From contig NZ_CALTTX010000013.1 of the NCBI RefSeq assembly GCF_943912325.1, forward strand, positions 1 to 48,725: a DNA stretch of 48,725 bases, given 5' to 3'. The translations under genes and the position numbers were made by a program. Source of the DNA: an uncultured Microbacterium sp. (GTDB taxonomy: Bacteria; Actinomycetota; Actinomycetes; Actinomycetales; Microbacteriaceae). This document shows, one piece after another, positions 17,547-26,243 of the stretch (positions are counted from its first letter, which is position 1; each line of letters begins with the position of its first letter). The notes beneath the pieces were generated by a model. It made no database searches. It was not told where the DNA came from and saw only the letters and a list, made by a program, of their open reading frames with translations.

Positions 17547-17552
17547 TAGACT
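17547..17552 (+). promoter_or_regulatory. -10 element TAGACT of the YhgE operon
   Basis: TAGACT ends six bases before GTG 17559, so the transcript is probably leaderless. The operator palindrome lies nine bases upstream. Confidence 0.6.
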
Positions 17553-17558
17553 CTCCGC

Positions 17559-20195
17559 GTGAGAAAGAGCCTGCGCGTCTTCCGGCGCGACGTCGCGCGC
17601 ATCGGTCGCGTCCCCCGCACGTGGATCATCGTGTTCGGCGTCATCGTGACCCCCGCGCTGTACGCGTGGTTCAACATCAACGCGTTCTGGGACCCCTACG
17701 CCAACACGGCGAACGTGCGCGTCGCCGTCGTCAACCTCGACGACGGCGCATCGAGCGATCTGACGGGGCGCATCGACATCGGCTCGCAAGTGGTCGATGA
17801 GCTGAAAGACAACGATCAGCTTGGCTGGCAGTTCACGAGCGAGCAGGAGGCGAGGGATGCCGTGGCTCGCGGCGACGCGTATGCCGCGCTCATCATCCCG
17901 AAGACCTTCAGTCACGACCTGCTGACGATCACGACCGGAACGTTCACGCAACCGGGGATCGAGTACGTCGTCAACGAGAAGGCCAACGCGATCGCCCCCA
18001 AGATCACCGACGTCGGCGCTTCCGAGATCGACTCGCAGATCACGGGCGCGTTCGCGAAAGAGGTCGCCGACGCCGCGACCACCGAGCTGAAGAAGGCCGG
18101 CGTCGACGTCAGCGACCGGATCGATCAGGCGCGCAGCGACGCGCTCGGCGCCTTCGACGAGGCATCCGGAACGATCTCTGACGCACGCGCCGATCTCGAC
18201 CAGGTCCGCACCGACATCGCCACCTCGCGCTCGAACGTCGCCGCGGCACGCGGCACGCTCGCCGACCTCGACCAGACGCTCGCCCACACGCAGACCGCGA
18301 TCGGACAGGCACAGACGCTCGTCTCGCAGATCCAGCAGCCGTTGCTGATCTTCACCAACTCGGCGACGTCGGCCTATGTCCAGTCGGCGACCCTCATCGC
18401 GCAAGCCTCGGCCGATGCCGCGACCACCGCCGGGCAGATCTCGACCGCCTTCGGTCAGGGCAGCGGCGCGGTAGGCACCGCGATCGGCAACCTGCAGACC
18501 GTGGCCGCGCAGAACGCCGCCGCGCTCGCGCAACTGCAGGCCCTCGTCGACGCGGGCGGGCTCGACCCCGCCACGACCGCGCGCCTCAACGCCGTGATCG
18601 CCGACCTGCAGCAGCGCAACGCCGCCGACCAGCAGCTGCTGCAACTGCTCGCGACCGCCAACACCGACAACGCGGCGGCCGTCGCGGCCATCAGCGATGC
18701 CGCAAACGCCGCGTCGCAAGCCGCCGCGGGGGCCCAGCAGCGGGCGGGCGAGGTCAGCAACATCCTCGCCCAGTCAGTGCCGGCGCTGAACTCGGCGCTG
18801 TCGTCGCTCTCGACGAACGCCGGAGCACTCTCGGCCGCTCTCGGCGCGCAGCGCACGCAACTGACGCAAGCGGGATCGCTGCTCGGCGCCGTCGACACGC
18901 AGCTTGCCGCCACGTCCGACGCGATCGCGAACCTCGACCAGACCCTCGCGGGGGTCGACGACGGCATCGCGACGGCGCGCACCGACATCGCCGCCCTCGG
19001 CGCGGCGTCGTCGATCGGCGGCCTCAGCACGATCGCCGGGCTCGACCCCAACCAGATCGCCGACTTCATCGCTTCGCCCGTGACGCTCGACACGCAAAAG
19101 GTGTTCCCCGTCGCGAACTACGGCTCGGCGATGGCCGCCCTCTTCACGAACCTGTCGCTCTGGATCGGCGCGTTCGTGCTGATGGTGATCTTCAAGGTCG
19201 AGGTCGACACCGACGGCATCGAAGACCTCACGGTGCGCGAGGCGTACGTCGGCCGCTTCCTGCTGTTCGCCGTGCTCGGCGTGCTGCAGGCGCTCGTGGT
19301 CTGCATCGGAAACCTCGTCATCGGTATCCAGACCGTCAGCGCTCTCGCGTTCGTCGGCACGGGCGTGCTGGTGTCGCTCGCCTACGTCAGCATCGTGTAC
19401 GCCCTGTGTGTGACGTTCGGGCACGTCGGTCGCGGACTGTGCGTGCTGCTCGTCGCGATGCAAATCCCCGGGGCATCCGGTCTGTATCCGATCGAGATGA
19501 TGCCCGACTTCTTCCGCGCGATCTATCCGCTCCTGCCCTTCACGTACGGAATCGATGCGATGCGCGAGACGATCGCCGGATTCTTCGGCTCGCGGTATCT
19601 GGTGCTGCTCGGGGCGCTCGGAATCTTCGTGCTGCTGGCCTGGATCGTCGGGCTGGTGCTGCGCCGACGCTTCGCGAACCTCAACCTCGTGTTCAACCGC
19701 GAGATCGCGGCGACCGATCTGCTCGTCGCCGAAAACGTGCAGGTCACGGGCAGCGGCTACCGCCTGGGTGATGTCATCCACGCCCTCGCCGACCGCGAGG
19801 AGTACCGCGACGATCTCGCGCGGCGCGCGCACCGGTTCACGACGCACTACCGGCAACTCGTCTGGGGCGGCGTCATCGCGGGGGTCGTCGGGGCCGCCGT
19901 GCTCGCAACGATCTCGGCGATCACCGTCAAGCAGGCACCCGCGCTGCTGTTCATCTGGATGCTGTGGGTGCTCGCGATCATCGGCTTCCTCGTCACGGTC
20001 GAATACTTCCGGCAGAGCTACACGCTCGCGGCCGAGGTGGGCGAGCTCGACGACGACGAACTGCGCCGGCGCATGCTGTCGCACGGACCACAGCGCGTCA
20101 TGGCGGGTTCGAGACCCCCCGAGGCATCCGGAAACTCGCTCATTCTCGATCCCGACGCACACACGCAAGCAGGCACGCACGGAGGCACCCGATGA
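17559..20195 (+). CDS. YhgE/Pip family membrane protein, first paralogue
   Basis: This 878-residue protein has an N-terminal helix in the conserved setting RTWIIVFGVIVTPALYAWFNI, then FWDPYANTANVRVAVVNLDDG, which defines the YhgE/Pip N-terminal domain. A long extracytoplasmic Ala/Gln/Asp-rich, coiled-coil-like stretch (about 150-500) follows. An ABC-2-like block of six or so helices (about 525-720) contains IEMMPDFFRAIYPLLPFTYGIDAMRETIAGFFG. A further C-terminal segment with two more helices (about 765-820) is absent from the second paralogue. Family members include the Lactococcus phage infection protein Pip and are often tied to export of surface molecules, but the substrate is unknown. GTG start chosen from the -10 spacing. 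It overlaps the next gene by four bases. Confidence 0.9.
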   Translation: MRKSLRVFRRDVARIGRVPRTWIIVFGVIVTPALYAWFNINAFWDPYANTANVRVAVVNLDDGASSDLTGRIDIGSQVVDELKDNDQLGWQFTSEQEARDAVARGDAYAALIIPKTFSHDLLTITTGTFTQPGIEYVVNEKANAIAPKITDVGASEIDSQITGAFAKEVADAATTELKKAGVDVSDRIDQARSDALGAFDEASGTISDARADLDQVRTDIATSRSNVAAARGTLADLDQTLAHTQTAIGQAQTLVSQIQQPLLIFTNSATSAYVQSATLIAQASADAATTAGQISTAFGQGSGAVGTAIGNLQTVAAQNAAALAQLQALVDAGGLDPATTARLNAVIADLQQRNAADQQLLQLLATANTDNAAAVAAISDAANAASQAAAGAQQRAGEVSNILAQSVPALNSALSSLSTNAGALSAALGAQRTQLTQAGSLLGAVDTQLAATSDAIANLDQTLAGVDDGIATARTDIAALGAASSIGGLSTIAGLDPNQIADFIASPVTLDTQKVFPVANYGSAMAALFTNLSLWIGAFVLMVIFKVEVDTDGIEDLTVREAYVGRFLLFAVLGVLQALVVCIGNLVIGIQTVSALAFVGTGVLVSLAYVSIVYALCVTFGHVGRGLCVLLVAMQIPGASGLYPIEMMPDFFRAIYPLLPFTYGIDAMRETIAGFFGSRYLVLLGALGIFVLLAWIVGLVLRRRFANLNLVFNREIAATDLLVAENVQVTGSGYRLGDVIHALADREEYRDDLARRAHRFTTHYRQLVWGGVIAGVVGAAVLATISAITVKQAPALLFIWMLWVLAIIGFLVTVEYFRQSYTLAAEVGELDDDELRRRMLSHGPQRVMAGSRPPEASGNSLILDPDAHTQAGTHGGTR

Positions 20196-22381
20196 GCACG
20201 ATCCTGCGCCTCATCCGTCGCGATGCACGCCACGCGACGAGCAACGTCATGGCCGCCGTCGTGATGTTCGGCCTCGTCATCATCCCCTCGATCTTCACGT
20301 GGTTCAACGTGCTCGCGAGCTGGGACCCGTTCTCGAACACGAGCGGCCTCAAGGTCGCCGTCGCGAGCGCCGACGAGGGTTACGAGAGCGATCTCGTGCC
20401 CCTGCGCATCAACGTGGGCGATCAGGTGCTCTCGGCGCTGCGCGCGAACGATCAGCTCGATTGGGTGATCACGAGCGAAGAGGATGCCGTCGCCGGCACG
20501 CAATCCGGTGAGTACTACGCCGCCATCGTGCTGCCGAAGTCGTTCAGCGCCGACATGCTGACGTTCTACAGCGACGGCGGGCACGCGAGCCCGCTGACGT
20601 ATTACACGAACGAGAAGAAGAACGCCCTCGCGCCCAAGGTGACGGGTCAGGGCGCCGGGGGGGTCTCGGCCGAGATCCGCGAGACGCTCATCAAGACGCT
20701 GAGCGATGTCGCCCTGAGCCTCGTCTCGTCGCTGTCGGATCGCCTGTCCGACCCACAGACGCAAGATGCGCTCAACCGGCTCGAGACACGCGTCGGGGGC
20801 ATCGCGACGCAGTTGCGCGCGGGCGCCCAGACGGCCGACATGTTCGGCACGCTCGTCGACGGCACGATTCCGCTCGTCAACAGTGCATCAGGACTCGTCG
20901 CGGGATCGTCGCAAGCGTTCGGAAGCGCGGCGGATGCTGTGGGTGGCGGCGTCGCCGCCGTCGACAACCTCGGCGACGTGCTCTCGCAAACGACGGCGGC
21001 GCTCTCGGCGGCGTTCGCCTCGACCGGTGCGCAGTACGACGCGCTGCAGCAGAGTGTCGATGCGCTGTTCTCGAGTATCGACACCGCAAGCGGCAGTCAG
21101 GTCGCGGTGTTGCGCGACCTCTCGACGCGGGCGTCGGTGCAGGCCGATCGCTACCGCGCCGTGCGCGACACCCTCGTGAACGACGTGCGTCCGAACGTGC
21201 CGCCCGCGGCGCAGGGCGCGATCGACGCGGTCGTCGCCCAGCTGAACCAGGTCATCCAGACGACGCAGGCCGTTTCGGATCGGCTCGGTCAGGCGGCCGA
21301 CGACCTGAGCTCGCGAAACGCGAGCGCGCAAGCGACGCACCAACAGGTGACCGCGCTCATCGCGCAGGCCCGCGCCGCGATGAGCAATGCGTCGAACACG
21401 TTCCAGAACGACCTCGCGCCGCAGCTCAACCAGCTCGCGCAGACGGTCGGGGCGATCCAGGCCGACACGGCCCAGTTGCGCGCCGATCTGCAGTCGGCGA
21501 GCAGCCGGCTCTCGGGCGCGTCGGGCGGTGCGGTCTCGGCGCTCGAGAGCGCACGCGCGGCGACGCAGAAGCTCTCGTCGGGGCTCACCGATGCGGCATC
21601 CCGATTCGAATCCCTGCAGGCCGCGCTCGGCAAGGCCGCCGACACCGGCGACCTGAGCGCGCTGCGCGAGATCATCGGGTCCGACCCGGCCGTGCTCGCC
21701 GGAGCGATCGCCGACCCCGTGCGGATCGACCGCGTCGCGGAGTACCCCGTCGTGGCGTTCGGTGCCGCGATGACGCCGCTCTACGCCATGCTCGCGCTGT
21801 GGGTCGGGGCGCTGCTGATGTCGGTCGCGATCCGCGTCGACGTCAACGAGCAGACGCTGCCGGGTGAGCCCTTGCCATCGCCGACGCAGGCGTACCTCGG
21901 TCGCTACGGCATCTTCGCGCTGACGGGACTCGCGCAGAGCACGCTCGTGATGGGGGGCCTGATCGCCTTCGTGGGCATCTCGCCCGTGCATCCCTGGCTC
22001 CTGCTGCTCGCCGGCTGGGTGATGTCGCTCGTTTTCACGCTCATCATCTATACGTTCGTCGTCGCGTTCGGCAACGCGGGCAAGGCGCTCGCCGTGCTGT
22101 TGCTCGTGATCCAGGTGTCGGGTGCGGGCGGCGCGTACCCCCTCATGCTGCTGCCGCCGTGGTTCCAGGCGGTGAGCCCGTTCCTGCCGGCGACACACGC
22201 GATCAGCGCAATGCGTGCGGCCATCGCGGGAATCTATGGCGCGGATTACTGGGCATCGCTCGGGATGCTGTTGCTGTTCACCCTCCCCACGCTGTTGCTC
22301 GGCCTCGTGCTGCGGCGGCCGCTCGTCGGGTTCAACCGCGGCCTCGTCGAGGCCTTGCATTCGACGAAGCTCATGAACTGA
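20192..22381 (+). CDS. YhgE/Pip family membrane protein, second paralogue
   Basis: The 729-residue protein repeats the layout of its upstream neighbour: an N-terminal helix VVMFGLVIIPSIFTWFNVLASWDPF, a long Ala/Gln/Ser-rich external region (about 160-500) and a C-terminal ABC-2-like membrane block with LMLLPPWFQAVSPFLPATHAISAMRAAIAGIYG. The two probably form a heteromeric complex. The ATG overlaps the stop of the first gene (ATGA) and has GGAGG eight bases before it. An open frame runs further upstream to 19964, but that part is a shadow of the first gene. The first TetR gene follows after seven bases. Confidence 0.9.
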   Translation: MSTILRLIRRDARHATSNVMAAVVMFGLVIIPSIFTWFNVLASWDPFSNTSGLKVAVASADEGYESDLVPLRINVGDQVLSALRANDQLDWVITSEEDAVAGTQSGEYYAAIVLPKSFSADMLTFYSDGGHASPLTYYTNEKKNALAPKVTGQGAGGVSAEIRETLIKTLSDVALSLVSSLSDRLSDPQTQDALNRLETRVGGIATQLRAGAQTADMFGTLVDGTIPLVNSASGLVAGSSQAFGSAADAVGGGVAAVDNLGDVLSQTTAALSAAFASTGAQYDALQQSVDALFSSIDTASGSQVAVLRDLSTRASVQADRYRAVRDTLVNDVRPNVPPAAQGAIDAVVAQLNQVIQTTQAVSDRLGQAADDLSSRNASAQATHQQVTALIAQARAAMSNASNTFQNDLAPQLNQLAQTVGAIQADTAQLRADLQSASSRLSGASGGAVSALESARAATQKLSSGLTDAASRFESLQAALGKAADTGDLSALREIIGSDPAVLAGAIADPVRIDRVAEYPVVAFGAAMTPLYAMLALWVGALLMSVAIRVDVNEQTLPGEPLPSPTQAYLGRYGIFALTGLAQSTLVMGGLIAFVGISPVHPWLLLLAGWVMSLVFTLIIYTFVVAFGNAGKALAVLLLVIQVSGAGGAYPLMLLPPWFQAVSPFLPATHAISAMRAAIAGIYGADYWASLGMLLLFTLPTLLLGLVLRRPLVGFNRGLVEALHSTKLMN

Positions 22382-22388
22382 CGCGATC

Positions 22389-23102
22389 ATGACTCCGACA
22401 GCAGAGCGGGCCCCCGGGACGCCCGCCGCCGCTCCCGCCGCTGAGCCCACTCCAAGCAAGCCCGCTCCCGCCAGGCCCGCCGACAATGGGCCCGCTCCCG
22501 CTGGCCGTCGTCGCGACGCGACCGAGAACCGGGCCGCGCTCCTCCGTGCGGCCCAATCGGTACTCTCGGTCGATCCGCACGCCTCGATCGACGCGATCGC
22601 GCACGCGGCGAACCTGTCGCGCCGCTCGGTGTACGGGCACTTCACCGACCGCGAACACCTGCTGCGCGAAGTGATCCTGATCGGTGTCGAGCGCTTCAAC
22701 GCGATCGCGACATCGACTGACGATCCCGATCCGCGCGTCGCGCTCGCCCGCATGGCCGTGCGGCTGTGGCGCGAGGTGTCGACCGTGCGCGCTTCGGCCA
22801 ACATCGCCCTCGACGATGTGCACCTGGCGCACACGGCCGCGGGCCTCGCACCCTTGCGCGCCCGCGTGCGTGAGCTGACGCGCGCGGGCATCGATTCGGG
22901 GGCCTTCCGCGGCGACGTGCGACCCGAGCTGCTCGCGTTTCTCATCGAAGAAACCGGTCGCGCGACCCTGCGTGAGTTGCGCATCACGACGAGCGATGCC
23001 GCCGGCGCCGTCGTGCGCGTCGTGCTGAGCGTCGCGGGTCTATCCTGGTCGGATCAGGTGGAGCTCTTGGCCGACAACCCCGAAATACTGGCGGCTGCAT
23101 AG
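22389..23102 (+). CDS. TetR/AcrR family transcriptional regulator, first paralogue
   Basis: The 237-residue protein starts with about 38 Ala/Pro-rich residues, followed by a TetR DNA-binding domain: NRAALLRAAQSVLSVDPHASIDAIAHAANLSRRSVYGHFTDREHLLREVI. The ligand domain is like that of the next gene. It lies seven bases after the second YhgE gene and so should be in the same operon. The likely target is the TGCACA-N4-TGTGCA operator in front of that operon. The start could be further in, since the Pro-rich leader is not part of the fold. Confidence 0.9.
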   Translation: MTPTAERAPGTPAAAPAAEPTPSKPAPARPADNGPAPAGRRRDATENRAALLRAAQSVLSVDPHASIDAIAHAANLSRRSVYGHFTDREHLLREVILIGVERFNAIATSTDDPDPRVALARMAVRLWREVSTVRASANIALDDVHLAHTAAGLAPLRARVRELTRAGIDSGAFRGDVRPELLAFLIEETGRATLRELRITTSDAAGAVVRVVLSVAGLSWSDQVELLADNPEILAAA

Positions 23103-23145
23103 AACTTCGACCTGCAGCCGAGCGCGGCTGAAAGTTTCATTATCT

Positions 23146-23161
23146 TGCACAGTGATGTGCA
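23146..23161. promoter_or_regulatory. Operator TGCACAGTGATGTGCA upstream of the second TetR gene
   Basis: An inverted repeat of the same form as the YhgE-operon operator (TGCACA-N4-TGTGCA; the flanking T and A extend it to 18 bp). It covers the -35 region of the promoter with its -10 at 23172. Autoregulation and cross-regulation with the YhgE operon are implied. Confidence 0.75.
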
Positions 23162-23171
23162 ACTTCGGCGG

Positions 23172-23177
23172 TAGATT
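23172..23177 (+). promoter_or_regulatory. -10 element TAGATT of the second TetR gene
   Basis: TAGATT ends six bases before GTG 23184, giving a leaderless transcript, the same geometry as the YhgE-operon promoter. Confidence 0.6.
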
Positions 23178-23183
23178 GATCCG

Positions 23184-23906
23184 GTGAATTCCGTGAACTC
23201 CGTCGTTCCTCTCGCGCCGAAGAAGCCCGCTCCGCGCACGCTCTCGCCGCGCCGCCCGCGCGCCGACGCACGCCTCAACCGCGATGCGATCATCGCGGCA
23301 GCTCAAGCGGTGCTCGCGCGTGATCCTCACGCCTCGATCGACCTCATCGCCCGCACGGCCGAACTCAGTCGTCGGGCGGTGTACGGACACTTCCCCGACC
23401 GTGACTCCCTCGTGCGCGCGGTCATCGCGCGCGGAGCCGAGCGCTTCAACGCGATCGCCGATGCGGTCGCAACGTCGGCGACGACTCCCGCCGCCGCGCT
23501 CGCCGCGCTGGGCGCCGGTCTCTGGCGCGAAGCGGCTTCTGTGCAGGCATCCGTCGCTCTCGCGCTCGACGCCGAACACGTCGCGGGCACCGCAGCCGCA
23601 CTCGCTCCCCTGCGTGCGCGGCTGCGGCAGATTTCGGCCGACGGGATCGCGGCGGGAGTGTTCCGCGGCGACGCCGATGCCGAGCAGTTGGCGCAGTTGA
23701 TCGAAGCAACCGCGCGCGGCGTCTTGCTCACGGTCGCCGCGGGCACGGTCGCCGCCGGCACGGCCGGCGAGGGGGCCGCCGGCGAGGGGGCACTCGCCAA
23801 CGGCACGCTCGCGGTCAGCGCCATGCTCGGCGTCGCGGGGCTCGATTGGCGCGCGTCCGCGAAGCTGCTGGCGCGCGGGCTCGAGCCCGGCACCCCCACC
23901 TCTTGA
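23184..23906 (+). CDS. TetR/AcrR family transcriptional regulator, second paralogue
   Basis: The 240-residue protein is clearly related to the preceding TetR protein: both have RDPHASIDLIARTAELSRRAVYGHF-type helices (VDPHASIDAIAHAANLSRRSVYGHF in the other), then ERFNAIA, LWREA/LWREV and LAPLRARLR. This points to a local duplication. Ala/Gly repeats (TVAAGTAGEGAAGEG) near residue 190 are a low-complexity insert. It has its own promoter with the shared operator. The stop TGA is part of the extended palindrome that follows. Confidence 0.9.
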   Translation: MNSVNSVVPLAPKKPAPRTLSPRRPRADARLNRDAIIAAAQAVLARDPHASIDLIARTAELSRRAVYGHFPDRDSLVRAVIARGAERFNAIADAVATSATTPAAALAALGAGLWREAASVQASVALALDAEHVAGTAAALAPLRARLRQISADGIAAGVFRGDADAEQLAQLIEATARGVLLTVAAGTVAAGTAGEGAAGEGALANGTLAVSAMLGVAGLDWRASAKLLARGLEPGTPTS

Positions 23907-23956
23907 TGTCTCACTTATGCAGGATTTCGGGCCCCAAAACCTGCATAAGTGAGACA
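23907..23956. repeat. 50-bp palindrome, copy 2
   Basis: The second copy of the element at 17411-17460. Here the outer 17 bases of each arm are a perfect inverted match (TGTCTCACTTATGCAGG on the left), extended three bases each side by TGA/TCA; the left TGA is the stop codon of the TetR gene. The centre is GGGCCCC. It may end transcription, but its size and repetition suggest a dispersed repeat. Confidence 0.9.
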
Positions 23957-24044
23957 TCAGCAGGGGGCGAGCGGGGCTGAGCGCGTGTAGGCGGGACTGA
24001 GCCCGGGGCGTGTCAAGGGGGTCGAGGCACGCGAGCGCGGCCCG

Positions 24045-24050
24045 TAGCCT
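24045..24050 (+). promoter_or_regulatory. -10 element TAGCCT, leaderless arrangement
   Basis: TAGCCT ends six bases before the ATG at 24057. Confidence 0.5.
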
Positions 24051-24056
24051 CGAGGC

Positions 24057-24737
24057 ATGGCCGCCAGAAACGTGCGCATCATGCGCTGCACACCCGACGA
24101 CGTCTTCGCCGCGCTCGCCGACGGCTGGCTCTACCCTGTGTGGGTCGTCGGGGCCTCGCGCATGCGCGCCGTCGACCCGGAGTGGCCGGCCCCGGGCTCA
24201 CGCATCCATCACTCGCTCGGCGTCTGGCCGATTCTCGTCGACGACACGACCGAGATCGTCGAATGGTCACCGCCCGACCAAGTGCGCCTGCGGGCGCGGG
24301 CGGGTCTGCTCGGGCGCGGCGTCATCGTGCTCGAAGTGCGCGAGGGAGCGACGGATGCTTCGGGAGCGCCCACGACCCGCGTCCGCATGGGCGAGGAGCC
24401 CGTGAGCGGCCCGACCCTGCCGCTGCCGCGCGTGTTCTGGGCACCGCTGCTGACGCTGCGCAATCACGAGGCGCTCAACCGACTGGCGTACATCGCCGAG
24501 GGCCGTGCCCGCGCGCGGGCGGCCGGGCTCGACACGCGGCCCGACGCGCCGGGGCCGATCGAGGGAGACCCGACGGATCAGGCCGAGCGGGATGTCCGCG
24601 AAGCGGACGAGGCGGGGACGGATGCCGCGGACGCGCGCTCCGACGTCGCGGCTGAACCCGAGGCATCCACCGCCCCTTCTGACGACGCTGGCCCCTCCGA
24701 CGAACCGGCACCTTCCCACGAATCGAGCACCTCGTGA
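24057..24737 (+). CDS. SRPBCC (START/Bet v1-like) family protein with acidic tail
   Basis: The first 155 residues look like a polyketide cyclase/dehydrase-type SRPBCC domain: VRIMRCTPDDVFAALADGWLYPVWVVGASRMRAVDPEWPAPGSRIHHSLGVWP is the usual N-terminal pattern, split here by function into helix and first strands. Such domains bind hydrophobic ligands in a deep pocket. The last 65 or so residues are an Asp/Glu/Ala/Ser-rich, probably disordered tail. The GTG of the oxidoreductase gene overlaps its stop (GTGA), so the two are translated together; the SRPBCC protein may handle a lipid-like substrate or product of that enzyme. Confidence 0.85.
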   Translation: MAARNVRIMRCTPDDVFAALADGWLYPVWVVGASRMRAVDPEWPAPGSRIHHSLGVWPILVDDTTEIVEWSPPDQVRLRARAGLLGRGVIVLEVREGATDASGAPTTRVRMGEEPVSGPTLPLPRVFWAPLLTLRNHEALNRLAYIAEGRARARAAGLDTRPDAPGPIEGDPTDQAERDVREADEAGTDAADARSDVAAEPEASTAPSDDAGPSDEPAPSHESSTS

Positions 24738-26191
24738 GCTCTTTCCCGCGGCGCGATGCCGTCGTCGTCGGTTCGGGGCCGAACGGGCTTGCCGCGGCCG
24801 TGACCCTCGCTCGGGCAGGACTCGACGTCGAGGTGATCGAAGCGGCCGACACGATCGGCGGCGGCACGCGCACGCTCGAGCTGACGGCGCCCGGCTACCG
24901 CCACGACGTGTGCTCGGCCGTGCATCCGCTCGCGCTCGCTTCGGAGTTCTTCCGCCAGTTCGGCCTCGCCGAGCGCATCGACCTGCGGGTTCCTGAGGTG
25001 TCGTTCGCGCAGCCGATCACGCCCGGGCGCTCGGCGATCGCCTACCGTGACCTCGCGCGCACTGTCGAGGCTCTCGGTTCCGACGGCCGCGCCTACGAGC
25101 GGGTCATCGGTCCGCTCGCGCGTCGGGCCGAGCAGGTCGCGGAGTTCATCGGCTCGCCCCTCGTGCCGCTCCCCCGGCACCTGCCGACCGCCGTGCTTTT
25201 CGGCCTGCGCGCGCTCGCGCAGGGCTCGCCGCTCTGGAACCTCGGCTTCTCGGGCGAGGACGCCCCCGCGCTCATCACGGGGGTCGCGGCGCACGCGATC
25301 ATGCCGCTGCCGAGCCTCGCGACGGCGGGCGCCGGCCTGTCGCTGCTCGCGCACGCGCACGCGGGCGGCTGGCCCGTGCCCTACGGCGGCTCGCAGACGA
25401 TCGCCGACGCTCTCGCCGACGATCTGCGGGCCCACGGCGGCACGATCATGACGGGCGTCGAGGTCACGGCGCTCGGCGAGCTGCCCCCCGCGACCGCGAC
25501 CTTGTTCGACGTCACGCCGCGGGCGCTCGTGCGCATCGCGGGAGCCCAGCTGCCCGGGCGCTACCGCCGCGCGCTGACGCGCTTTCGCTACGGCAACGCC
25601 GTCGCGAAGGTCGACTTCGCCCTGTCGGGTCCAGTGCCCTGGCTCGATCCCGCGCTCGCCGCCGCGCCGACGCTCCACCTCGGTGGCACGCGCCCCGAGG
25701 TCCGGGCGGCCGAGAACACCGTTGCGCGGGGGCAGCATGCGAAGCATCCCTACGTCCTCGTTTCACAGCCCGGCGTGCTCGATGACTCGCGCGCGCCCGC
25801 CGGACACGAGGTGCTCTGGACGTACGCGCACGTGCCCGCCGGGTCGACGATCGACCAGACCGAGGTCGTGATCGCCGAGATCGAGCGCTACGCGCCGGGC
25901 TTTCGCGACGTCATCGTGCACACCTCGTCGGCGACCGCACTCGACGAGCAGCGGCGCAACCCCAACTATCCGGGCGGCGACATCGCGGCGGGCATGCCGT
26001 CGATGCGCCAGCTCGTCGCACGCCCCGTGCTCGCGCGCGACCCGTGGCGTACCCCGACGCCCGGCCTCTACCTCACGGGCGCATCGACCGTGCCGGGCCC
26101 CGGTGTACACGGGCTCTCGGGCTGGTACGCGGCGCAAAGCGCCCTGCGCCACGAGTTCGGGATCACGGCCCCGGTCGACCTCGCGCCCTGA
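24734..26191 (+). CDS. FAD-dependent oxidoreductase of the CrtI/PYROXD2 group
   Basis: The 485-residue protein has the dinucleotide-binding AVVVGSGPNGLAAAVTLARAG and the IGGGTRTLELTAPGYRHDVCSAVHPLA motif of phytoene desaturase-related amine oxidoreductases, and a C-terminal FAD motif LYLTGASTVPGPGVHGLSGWYAA. It is closer to the PYROXD2-like branch than to true carotenoid desaturases, and no crtB, crtE or lycopene cyclase gene is nearby, so a carotenoid role is not supported. GTG start with a four-base overlap to the SRPBCC gene. It is followed by a palindromic intergenic repeat. Confidence 0.88.
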   Translation: MSSFPRRDAVVVGSGPNGLAAAVTLARAGLDVEVIEAADTIGGGTRTLELTAPGYRHDVCSAVHPLALASEFFRQFGLAERIDLRVPEVSFAQPITPGRSAIAYRDLARTVEALGSDGRAYERVIGPLARRAEQVAEFIGSPLVPLPRHLPTAVLFGLRALAQGSPLWNLGFSGEDAPALITGVAAHAIMPLPSLATAGAGLSLLAHAHAGGWPVPYGGSQTIADALADDLRAHGGTIMTGVEVTALGELPPATATLFDVTPRALVRIAGAQLPGRYRRALTRFRYGNAVAKVDFALSGPVPWLDPALAAAPTLHLGGTRPEVRAAENTVARGQHAKHPYVLVSQPGVLDDSRAPAGHEVLWTYAHVPAGSTIDQTEVVIAEIERYAPGFRDVIVHTSSATALDEQRRNPNYPGGDIAAGMPSMRQLVARPVLARDPWRTPTPGLYLTGASTVPGPGVHGLSGWYAAQSALRHEFGITAPVDLAP

Positions 26192-26243
26192 GCCCCCGCG
26201 CCCGAGCGCCCGAGCCCCCGCCCGCCCAAGCGCCCGCGCCGAT

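Noticed and set aside
20888..22987. Long minus-strand open frame over the second YhgE and first TetR genes
   Set aside because: Composition is Arg/Asp/Glu-rich as in other antisense shadows, and both sense genes are clear.
24734..26191. Carotenoid pathway gene crtI
   Set aside because: The protein is closer to the PYROXD2-like branch and no crtB, crtE or cyclase gene is in the vicinity.
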